Source: Sulfurovum sp. (GTDB lineage Bacteria > Campylobacterota > Campylobacteria > Campylobacterales > Sulfurovaceae). From it: a stretch of DNA of 5,544 bases. This document shows positions 1 through 5,495 of the stretch, piece by piece. The stretch spans positions 1-5,544 of the forward strand of contig QNZW01000020.1 of NCBI GenBank assembly GCA_003978375.1, read 5' to 3'. The translations under genes and the position numbers were made by a program. The notes below the pieces were generated by a model, which worked only from the letters and a program-made list of their open reading frames with translations, was not told the origin of the DNA and made no database searches. How positions within the stretch are numbered: position 1 is the first letter of the stretch; each line of letters starts with the position of its first letter.

Positions 1-476
1 TGCCATTTTTGGATGCCAATATAACTCTCTACAAACATCAATTCAGGCTTAAACCAATCAAAGCCAAAAGGATGAATATAGCTAAAACCCAAAAGAAAAA
101 GAGCTTTAAATAACAAAGAGGGCAAAGATGTTTTATCTGAAAGAAAATTGCTGATGTAAGCGAAGATATAAAAGAGGATACCATACCCAAGTGAAACAAG
201 AAAAATACCCACAGGCAAACCCCAACCATAGCCATAATGTTCAAGGCTTAATCCAATCCAGTAAAACCATAGTATAGCCATAAAAACACCAAAAAAGAAC
301 CAAACTCTCTGATTTGACAACAATAAAAAATAGAGTGTTAAGATGGCAAAAATAGTATCTATTAAGGGGAAGGAAAAATGCCAGTAATTGAGGTAGATAA
401 ACATTGCACTACAAACAGAGAGTATCAAGCCTCTTGTTATATCAAAGGTGGTAAAATGTAGCCAAATTTTATTCAA
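1..476 (-). CDS. lnt: Apolipoprotein N-acyltransferase (Lnt), N-terminal part, runs off left edge
   Basis: Lnt adds the third acyl chain to the N-terminal cysteine of lipoproteins in the inner membrane. Reading the minus strand from a TTG at 476-474 gives 158 open residues to the window edge. They are very hydrophobic, with several membrane segments (about 14-30, 36-54, 59-77, 86-110, 119-133). Family-like stretches include FYWIGLSLEHYG (71-82) and HPFGFDWFKPEL (135-146), the latter resembling the conserved region before the nitrilase domain. The catalytic nitrilase domain with its Glu-Lys-Cys triad lies outside the window. The TTG start is chosen because AAGGA (minus strand, 487-483) sits six bases upstream; the first in-frame ATG (404-402) has no Shine-Dalgarno sequence and would remove the first 24 residues. 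An in-frame stop lies just upstream, inside the yajC start region. The gene is divergent from yajC with 11 bases between start codons, an arrangement I recall from Campylobacter. Alternative identity is unlikely. Confidence 0.85.
   Translation of the reverse strand, partial: MNKIWLHFTTFDITRGLILSVCSAMFIYLNYWHFSFPLIDTIFAILTLYFLLLSNQRVWFFFGVFMAILWFYWIGLSLEHYGYGWGLPVGIFLVSLGYGILFYIFAYISNFLSDKTSLPSLLFKALFLLGFSYIHPFGFDWFKPELMFVESYIGIQKW
449..457 (+). promoter_or_regulatory. Possible extended -10 promoter for the yajC-secDF operon
   Basis: TGG followed by TAAAAT forms an extended -10 element (TGn plus a 5/6 match to TATAAT). It would place a transcription start near 464, about 24 bases before the yajC ATG. 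No good -35 box is visible 17 bases upstream, which is common in Campylobacterota. The element lies inside the divergent lnt coding region. This is inference from motif match only. Confidence 0.4.
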
Positions 477-487
477 AGGGAGTCCTT
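475..487. promoter_or_regulatory. Interleaved divergent ribosome binding sites of yajC and lnt
   Basis: On the plus strand, AAAGGGAG (475-482) is the Shine-Dalgarno sequence of yajC, five bases before its ATG at 488. On the minus strand, AAGGA (487-483) is that of lnt, six bases before its TTG at 476-474. The two sites interlock as a near-palindrome (AAGG ... CCTT). The yajC site overlaps the lnt start codon, and the lnt site fills the yajC spacer. Transcripts of both genes must therefore be complementary at their 5' ends. Confidence 0.75.
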
Positions 488-772
488 ATGGAACAACAAG
501 CGAGCGTAATTGGTTCATTTTTGCCACTTATTATTTTATTTGCTATTTTTTATTTTTTAATTATTAGACCGCAACAAAAAGCACAAAAAGCACACAAAGA
601 GATGTTAGAACATCTTACAAAAGGTGATAAAATTATCACAACAGGTGGGTTGATTGCTGTTATTGTTAAATCTGAAGAAGATTTTATCAAAATCAAATTA
701 AACGATGACACTATTGTAAAATTAGACAGAGCATATGTATCAAAAAAGGTTGAAATTGGTGAAAAAGCTTAA
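488..772 (+). CDS. yajC: Preprotein translocase subunit YajC
   Basis: A 94-residue single-pass inner-membrane protein that associates with SecD and SecF next to the SecYEG channel. One membrane helix spans about residues 9-26. It runs into the family signature IIRPQQKAQKAHKEM (25-39), a basic cytoplasmic stretch typical of YajC, followed by GDKIITTGGL (46-55), the second conserved block, in a small cytoplasmic beta domain. Length is normal for the family, and the ATG has a strong AAAGGGAG site five bases upstream. It is the first gene of the yajC-secD-secF operon, and its 3' end overlaps the start of secD by 14 bases (with the preferred secD start), which suggests translational coupling. Its exact role is unsettled in any organism; it is dispensable in E. 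coli. Confidence 0.96.
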   Translation: MEQQASVIGSFLPLIILFAIFYFLIIRPQQKAQKAHKEMLEHLTKGDKIITTGGLIAVIVKSEEDFIKIKLNDDTIVKLDRAYVSKKVEIGEKA

Positions 773-2378
773 TTATAGACTGGTACTTTTTATTGTTGCT
801 TTAGTTTTTGGGATTGCTTTTTCTCTTCCAAATTTTGTAAGTATTCAATGTAGCAGTAAACCAGGAGAGGAAAACAAAAATGCAACCTGTGGTAAAAAAA
901 TTACTTTAGGACTTGACCTTCAAGGAGGTTTGCATATGCTTTTGGGTATCAAAAGTGATGTCGCTATTGAGTCGCGTATCAAATCTATGGCAGCATCGGT
1001 AAAATATCTTTTTGATGATGAAGAGATTATTTTTGATGAGCTTCGTATAGTGGAGGGAAAGAAGATTACTTTTGAGCTCCTCGATCAAGATGAGGTACCT
1101 AAAGCAAAAGCACTTCTTGAAAAAGAGTTAGAAGGGATTGTATTAAATGAAAATGGTTTGAAGTTCTCTCTCTCTATGACACAAGAAGAGATGCAACGTA
1201 CAAAACATAATGCCATTAAACAAGCAGTAGATACCATCAGAAATAGGCTTGATGCCTTTGGACTTGCAGAGCCAACGGTAGCTAAACAAGGTGAGGATAA
1301 AATTTTAGTAGAAGTGCCTGGTATTAAAACACAAGCAGATGAACAGCGTATACGTGAACTTATTGCACGACCTGCACATTTGCAACTTATGGCAGTAGAT
1401 GAAGAGAGAATAGCAAGGGTCAATAGCATGAGCCAAAAAGAGGCAAAAAGCTTTGGAGATGTGATACTCCCTGATGTCAATAGTCCACAAAAATATCTTT
1501 TACGTGCGATTCCTGTACTTGATGGTTCTATGCTAACAGATGCAAAAGTTGGGTTTGATAAGAATAACCAACCCGTCATTAACTTTGCACTCAATGGTCA
1601 AGGCGCTAAGATATTTGGTGATTTTACAGGAAAATATGTGGGTAAACGTATGGCAGTAGTTCTTGACAATAAAGTTTATTCTGCACCTAATATTCATGAA
1701 CGTATAGGAGGAGGTCATGTACAAATTTCTGGAAGATTTAAACTCTCAGAAGCCCATGATCTTGCGATTGCTTTACGTTCGGGATCGTTACTAGCACCTG
1801 TATATGTAATGGAAAAACGTTCTGTAGGTCCTAGTCTTGGAGCTGATAGTATTCATGCCAGTATGCTTGCTTTGATTTTAGGTTTTGTGTTGGTTGTCTT
1901 GTTTATGATTTTTTACTACGCAACTGCAGGCATTATTGCCGATGTAGCACTTATTGTGAACCTCATATTGATTCTTGCGATTATGTCACTGTTTGGGGCA
2001 ACGCTTACTTTGCCAGGGATGGCAGGTATCGTTCTTACGGTGGGTATGGCAGTCGATTCTAATGTCATTATCAATGAACGTATACGTGAATTATTGCACC
2101 AAGGAAAATCAATCCCAAAAGCGATAGAAGAGGGATACGATAAAGCTTTTAGTGCTATTTGGGATGCAAATGTCACAACATTGATTGCAGCAGTTGTACT
2201 ATATGCGTATGGTACAGGAGCAATCAAAGGATTTGCTTTAACGATGAGTATAGGTATTTTAGCCTCTATGCTTACAGCTATTGTAGGTACACATGGTCTA
2301 TATGAATGGTTGTTGCCCAAAATGGATAGACGCAAGGCCAATTATTGGTTTGGTATTAAATTAGAGGGAGAAAAATAA
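759..2378 (+). CDS. secD: Protein translocase subunit SecD
   Basis: SecD forms, with SecF, the proton-driven RND-type motor that pulls preproteins out of SecYEG on the periplasmic side. From the chosen GTG the protein has 539 residues, shorter than E. coli SecD (615). Membrane helix 1 is about 7-25. The first periplasmic domain begins with the signature GLDLQGG (51-57); EPTVAKQGEDKILVEVPG (171-188) and VLDNKVYSAPNI (301-312) are further conserved blocks. Five C-terminal helices lie at about 366-387, 391-412, 417-437, 465-486 and 489-519. GMAVDSNVIINERIRE (429-444) carries Asp433, matching the proton-relay aspartate of TM4 (Asp340 in Thermus SecDF). The GTG at 759 is preferred: AAGG (746-749) is nine bases upstream, and it gives a typical VKKLNYRL start. 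TTG at 756 is equally possible. ATG at 735 would add eight residues read through the end of yajC and lacks a good site. The stop shares one base with the secF ATG. Confidence 0.96.
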   Translation: MKKLNYRLVLFIVALVFGIAFSLPNFVSIQCSSKPGEENKNATCGKKITLGLDLQGGLHMLLGIKSDVAIESRIKSMAASVKYLFDDEEIIFDELRIVEGKKITFELLDQDEVPKAKALLEKELEGIVLNENGLKFSLSMTQEEMQRTKHNAIKQAVDTIRNRLDAFGLAEPTVAKQGEDKILVEVPGIKTQADEQRIRELIARPAHLQLMAVDEERIARVNSMSQKEAKSFGDVILPDVNSPQKYLLRAIPVLDGSMLTDAKVGFDKNNQPVINFALNGQGAKIFGDFTGKYVGKRMAVVLDNKVYSAPNIHERIGGGHVQISGRFKLSEAHDLAIALRSGSLLAPVYVMEKRSVGPSLGADSIHASMLALILGFVLVVLFMIFYYATAGIIADVALIVNLILILAIMSLFGATLTLPGMAGIVLTVGMAVDSNVIINERIRELLHQGKSIPKAIEEGYDKAFSAIWDANVTTLIAAVVLYAYGTGAIKGFALTMSIGILASMLTAIVGTHGLYEWLLPKMDRRKANYWFGIKLEGEK

Positions 2379-3349
2379 TGGAACTGTTTAAATATAAAAA
2401 ACCTCTTGATTTAATGAGTCAAAGCAAACGTTTAGGTTTGTTTTCTTTAACAATGGTTTTGATTGCTTTGGCACTTATTTTTGTAAAAGGTTTTAATTAT
2501 GGGATTGACTTCTCAGGTGGAACGCTGATTCAAGTAAAATATGAAAATAAGGCACCTATCCAAAAAGTAAGAGAAGCAATAGATGCAGATAAAGCCTATA
2601 AAGGGGCTACGGTTACTTACTTTGGTAGTGACGATGAGATAGTGATTAAAACAAAAATGTCTTCTAAAAAATTAGGTGAAGATGTAGGCGATAAAGTACG
2701 AAATTTACTTCAAAATACAGGCAAGTTTGAAGTACGTAGGGTAGATATGGTAGGAGCAAAAGTAGGATCAGAATTGCGTGAAAAGGGATTCATGTCTATG
2801 CTTCTTGCCATATTGGGTATTCTTATGTATGTCTCATTTAGATTTGAATGGCGTTTTGCTGTTGCCTCAGTGTTGGCACTTGTGCATGATGTGACTATTA
2901 CTATGGGAATGCTTGTGCTATTTCGTGTGGAGATAAATCTTGATATTTTAGCCGCTATTCTTACAATACTTGGGTATTCACTCAATGATACGATTATTGT
3001 TTTTGACCGTATTCGTGAAGGATTGGATACCATCAAAAACCCAAATTTAGCACAAATTATAAATGAGTCTGTTACACGTACACTTTCACGTACAGTATTG
3101 ACATCATTGACTACATTCTTTGTGGTCTTGACCCTCTTTGTATTTGGAGGTGAGATTCTTCATGGATTCTCATTTACTTTACTTATAGGAGTCATTATAG
3201 GTACATATTCTTCTATTTTTGTGGCATCACCGATTTTGATGTGGTTAGGTTTTTCTGTGTCAGAGTATAGACTTAAAGAAGCAGAAAAACTTAAACGTGA
3301 AAAAGAGAAAGAAAAAATGCGTGCCATGTATGAAAATGGCACAATGTAG
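2378..3349 (+). CDS. secF: Protein translocase subunit SecF
   Basis: SecF is the partner of SecD in the proton-driven translocation motor. The protein has 323 residues, the usual length. Helix 1 is about 18-36, followed by the signature YGIDFSGGTL (41-50), which opens the periplasmic P4 domain. Five more helices follow (about 137-153, 158-180, 186-207, 240-257, 262-289). GYSLNDTIIVFDRIREG (199-215) carries Asp204 and TLSRTVLTS (235-243) carries Arg238. Their spacing of 34 equals that of the functional Asp213 and Arg247 of E. coli SecF, so the proton path looks intact. The C-terminus (about 296-315) is a highly charged Lys/Glu tail. The ATG overlaps the secD stop as TAATG, and GAGGGAG (2364-2370) lies seven bases upstream inside secD, so translation is probably coupled. 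Identity is secure. Confidence 0.97.
   Translation: MELFKYKKPLDLMSQSKRLGLFSLTMVLIALALIFVKGFNYGIDFSGGTLIQVKYENKAPIQKVREAIDADKAYKGATVTYFGSDDEIVIKTKMSSKKLGEDVGDKVRNLLQNTGKFEVRRVDMVGAKVGSELREKGFMSMLLAILGILMYVSFRFEWRFAVASVLALVHDVTITMGMLVLFRVEINLDILAAILTILGYSLNDTIIVFDRIREGLDTIKNPNLAQIINESVTRTLSRTVLTSLTTFFVVLTLFVFGGEILHGFSFTLLIGVIIGTYSSIFVASPILMWLGFSVSEYRLKEAEKLKREKEKEKMRAMYENGTM
3321..3342 (+). other. RNA hairpin at the 3' end of secF
   Basis: GTGCCAT (3321-3327) and ATGGCAC (3336-3342) are perfect reverse complements, giving a 7-bp stem with an 8-base loop that ends seven bases before the secF stop codon ends. No U-tract follows, so it is not a convincing terminator. It could mark an RNA end, processing site or stability element, or be chance. 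Confidence 0.4.
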
Positions 3350-3376
3350 TTTATAGGATTTAAAAGGAATTAGATT

Positions 3377-3715
3377 ATGGATTGGGGTAAAGTTTTTTAT
3401 ATGTTTTTTTCGTTGATGTCATTGACGACATCAGCATCATTTTTATATGAACATTCAGTTGTAGCACTGTTTATAGCAGGATCAGTGAATGTGGTTTCTA
3501 CCTTTATGAAAATAGGGGTACGTAATCTTTTATCTGCAGAATTACTTGCTGGATCATTGGTAGCAGATTTGCATCTTATTCCAGCATTTTTTGCTTTAGA
3601 ATTTTATAACAACCATACGTTGGCTACAGGCTTGGTGATAGGTGCAGTGATTGCAAATATATATACGATTGCAGTGGCTATGATAGAGAGTGCAAAAGAA
3701 AAAGTAGATTTTTAA
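3377..3715 (+). CDS. Small four-helix membrane protein, probably DUF6394 family, function unknown
   Basis: A 112-residue protein that is almost entirely membrane-embedded, with helices at about 5-23, 27-45, 54-76 and 81-103 and a short charged C-terminus (SAKEKVDF). I recognise it as resembling a small family seen in Campylobacterota next to secDF, which I believe is named DUF6394; this is from memory. The stretch AELLAGSLVADLHLIPA (54-70) places Glu55, Asp64 and His66 in or near the third helix, and Lys45 and Arg49 sit at the preceding turn. Polar and charged residues in such a hydrophobic protein suggest a functional site, but no activity can be assigned. The ATG has AAAAGGA (3362-3368) eight bases upstream. 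It starts 27 bases after secF, in the same direction, so it is likely co-transcribed and could act with the translocon or another membrane complex. Confidence 0.8.
   Translation: MDWGKVFYMFFSLMSLTTSASFLYEHSVVALFIAGSVNVVSTFMKIGVRNLLSAELLAGSLVADLHLIPAFFALEFYNNHTLATGLVIGAVIANIYTIAVAMIESAKEKVDF
3412..3435 (+). other. RNA hairpin early in the DUF6394-like gene
   Basis: GTTGATGTC (3412-3420) pairs with GACATCAGC (3427-3435) through nine positions, one of them a G-U pair, around a six-base loop. It covers codons 12-20 of the small membrane protein gene, just downstream of its start. It could slow early translation or protect the mRNA; it may also be chance, as the bases also serve as codons. Confidence 0.4.
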
Positions 3716-3747
3716 AAATTTTTAGAGATTTGTATTAGATATACATC

Positions 3748-3752
3748 AGGAG
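3748..3752 (+). promoter_or_regulatory. Shine-Dalgarno site fixing the TTG start of the dacB-like gene
   Basis: AGGAG lies six bases upstream of TTG at 3759-3761. The TTG is followed by codons for a typical signal peptide (MKIIGTLYVV), and no in-frame ATG nearby would keep that peptide. The non-ATG start is therefore well supported. The 43 bases between this gene and its upstream neighbour (3716-3758) hold no clear promoter or terminator. Confidence 0.8.
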
Positions 3753-3758
3753 TAGAAT

Positions 3759-5459
3759 TTGAAAATAATTGGTACACTATATGTAGTGTTGTCTGTTTGG
3801 CTATATGCTTCATTGCCACAGGGCATAGAAGAGATTGTTCGTAAATCAGGCATAGAAAAAAAAGATATAAGTATATACATAAAAGAAGCAGGAAATGAAA
3901 AGAATATATTTGCTTTTTTAAATGCAACGACAAGCAGAAGTCCAGCTTCTGTTATTAAGGTACTTAGTACCTATGCTTCTGTTTTAACTTTGGGTTTTGA
4001 TTACCGTTTCCCGACTAGATTTTATATGACAGGAAATGTACAAAATGGTGTATTAAATGGAGATTTGCTTATAAAAGGGTATGGAGATCCTACGTTAAAA
4101 TCAAGAGATTTACACTCAATTGTGCAACAGATAAAGTCACAAGGCATACGACGAATCAAAGGTAATATTATTATAGACCGTAGTTTTTTTAGAGTGAGCT
4201 CATCGAATAGTTCTCATTTCGATGAAAATCCTTATAGTCCTTATAATGCTATGCCAGATGCGATGATGTTTAATGAACGTGTGAGTACTATTTGTGTAGC
4301 ACCAAACCATAATGATGTCTTTAAAAAAAGTCCCGATGGAAGCTATAGAGTGCTTAATAAACTACAACGCGTGAATAAGCCATGTAGAGGAAGATACTCT
4401 TGGCCAGGTATCAAGATTAGTGAAAATAAAGCGATGCCTACGGTTTTGCTTCAAGGTAAAATTTCTAACCGTTGTGGCTTACGAAATATTTGTAAAGTGG
4501 TCACCAAACCCTATGCTTCTTTTTATTATGCACTAAAAGATAAATTACATAAAGAGGGTATAGAAATAATGGGAAATTTACGTTTACGTAAAATTCCACC
4601 CAATGCTAAGGTATTGTTTACCCATTATTCACAACCTTTAGAACAGATTATTTCTAAGACAGCCAAAAAAAGTAACAATCTCTATGCACGACATCTCTTA
4701 CTCTTTTTGGGGGCAAAAATCTATGGCGCACCTTCTACCTTAAATAGAGGTAGAAATGCCGTTATCACAATATTGAAAAAGAATGGTGCTTTGCGAGAAG
4801 ATGGGCTTATTATAGATAATGGTTCGGGACTTTCTCGTGTTTCTAGACTCTCAGCAAAGTTACTTGCAGATATGTTTGACAATGCCTATGAACGCTATGG
4901 ACAAAGATGGATGAATACACTTTCTATAGCTGGGGTTGATGGTACGATTAAAAAACGTTTTCGTGGTACAGTGGTAAAAAACAGAGCCTGGATGAAAACA
5001 GGTACACTTAAACATGTAAAAAACATAGGGGGTTATGTTAAAAACAAAGAAGGAAAACTTTACACGGTGGTGATACTGGTACAAACCAACAAAGGAAGAT
5101 GGAAGGCAGCAGCACTTCAAAATAATATTATAAAATGGCTAGTCAACCATAAAGAAAAGTCTATAGAAGAATCAAGTGTTGAACATTTGTCCACGCAAAA
5201 TAGGGTAACAACGACAAATATGACATATGCTTCTACAAAAGATAGCACACGATATTATGTACAAGTAGGCTCTTTTGAAACACAACCAAGCAAAGCATAT
5301 TTGTTGCAATTGGAGCGTTTGGGACTTAGATATAGAGTACGACATACAGATACTTATAAAGTACTCATAGGGGCTTTTGGTACACAAGAGGATGCTGCAA
5401 AAGCTTTAGAAATAGTGCATAAAAAGCTGAATAAATCAGCCTTTATTATAAGATTATAG
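3759..5459 (+). CDS. dacB: D-alanyl-D-alanine carboxypeptidase/endopeptidase, PBP4 (DacB) type, with C-terminal SPOR domain
   Basis: A 566-residue periplasmic penicillin-binding protein of peptidase family S13, which removes the terminal D-Ala from muropeptides or cuts D-Ala-mDAP cross-links. Residues 1-17 form a signal peptide, probably cut after LYA. The three active-site motifs are present: SVIK (Ser64, Lys67, within RSPASVIK), SNN (Ser305, Asn307, within KKSNNLYARH) and KTG (413-415, within WMKTGTLK). Other family blocks are LLIKGYGDPTL (103-113), DNGSGLSR (353-360) and GVDGTIKKRF (392-401). The inserted domains lie at about 85-285. A Ser/Thr-rich linker (about 462-496) leads to a SPOR domain (497-566) beginning YYVQVGSF, with the second half VLIGAFGTQEDAAKAL; SPOR domains bind peptidoglycan lacking stem peptides, common at division sites. 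E. coli PBP4 (477 residues) has no SPOR domain, so the extra length is this fusion. Four cysteines (179, 209, 239, 245) could form disulfides. The gene follows the DUF6394-like gene by 43 bases and is likely in the same transcription unit. Confidence 0.92.
   Translation: MKIIGTLYVVLSVWLYASLPQGIEEIVRKSGIEKKDISIYIKEAGNEKNIFAFLNATTSRSPASVIKVLSTYASVLTLGFDYRFPTRFYMTGNVQNGVLNGDLLIKGYGDPTLKSRDLHSIVQQIKSQGIRRIKGNIIIDRSFFRVSSSNSSHFDENPYSPYNAMPDAMMFNERVSTICVAPNHNDVFKKSPDGSYRVLNKLQRVNKPCRGRYSWPGIKISENKAMPTVLLQGKISNRCGLRNICKVVTKPYASFYYALKDKLHKEGIEIMGNLRLRKIPPNAKVLFTHYSQPLEQIISKTAKKSNNLYARHLLLFLGAKIYGAPSTLNRGRNAVITILKKNGALREDGLIIDNGSGLSRVSRLSAKLLADMFDNAYERYGQRWMNTLSIAGVDGTIKKRFRGTVVKNRAWMKTGTLKHVKNIGGYVKNKEGKLYTVVILVQTNKGRWKAAALQNNIIKWLVNHKEKSIEESSVEHLSTQNRVTTTNMTYASTKDSTRYYVQVGSFETQPSKAYLLQLERLGLRYRVRHTDTYKVLIGAFGTQEDAAKALEIVHKKLNKSAFIIRL
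4572..4597 (+). repeat. Inverted repeat inside the dacB-like gene
   Basis: GGAAATTTACG (4572-4582) and CGTAAAATTCC (4587-4597) are reverse complements at 10 of 11 positions, separated by TTTA. It lies in codons for residues 272-280 of the PBP4 part. It could fold as an RNA hairpin or be a protein-binding palindrome; no function is shown. Confidence 0.45.
5421..5447 (+). terminator. Weak possible intrinsic terminator within the 3' end of dacB
   Basis: An A-run (5421-5425) precedes GCTGA (5426-5430), a loop ATAAA and TCAGC (5436-5440), followed by CTTTATT. The stem is only five base pairs and the T-rich tail is interrupted, so termination would be weak. It lies in the last codons of the SPOR domain, before the new promoter-like sequence at 5469. 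Confidence 0.25.
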
Positions 5460-5468
5460 CAACTACGT

Positions 5469-5474
5469 TATAAT
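5469..5474 (+). promoter_or_regulatory. -10 box of a promoter for the gene starting at 5496
   Basis: A perfect TATAAT lies ten bases after the dacB stop codon. The hexamer 17 bases upstream (TTATAA) matches the -35 consensus poorly. Transcription would begin near 5481, about 15 bases before the ATG at 5496. The gene to the right therefore probably has its own promoter. Confidence 0.5.
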
Positions 5475-5495
5475 TTCGAAAAAATTAGGCCTTGT

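Noticed and set aside
38..244. 68-codon hydrophobic minus-strand frame
   Set aside because: It lies in a different frame of the same strand as lnt. The lnt frame is open from 476 to the edge and carries family motifs; this one gains hydrophobicity only from T-rich sequence.
1085..1594. 169-codon open frame on the minus strand opposite secD
   Set aside because: It is fully antisense to well-conserved secD coding sequence, is rich in Ser, Cys and Leu as antisense frames often are, and shows no recognisable domain.
1916..2341. 141-codon minus-strand frame opposite the SecD membrane helices
   Set aside because: Antisense shadow of helix-coding sequence, with no family resemblance and no clear ribosome binding site.
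3709..3725. TTTTTAAAAA palindrome with following T-run at the end of the DUF6394-like gene
   Set aside because: AT-only pairing is too weak for an intrinsic terminator, and the next gene follows closely with its own strong Shine-Dalgarno site.
3712..3933. 73-codon minus-strand frame across the dacB start
   Set aside because: Shadow frame opposite the dacB signal peptide and early codons; no domain is recognised.
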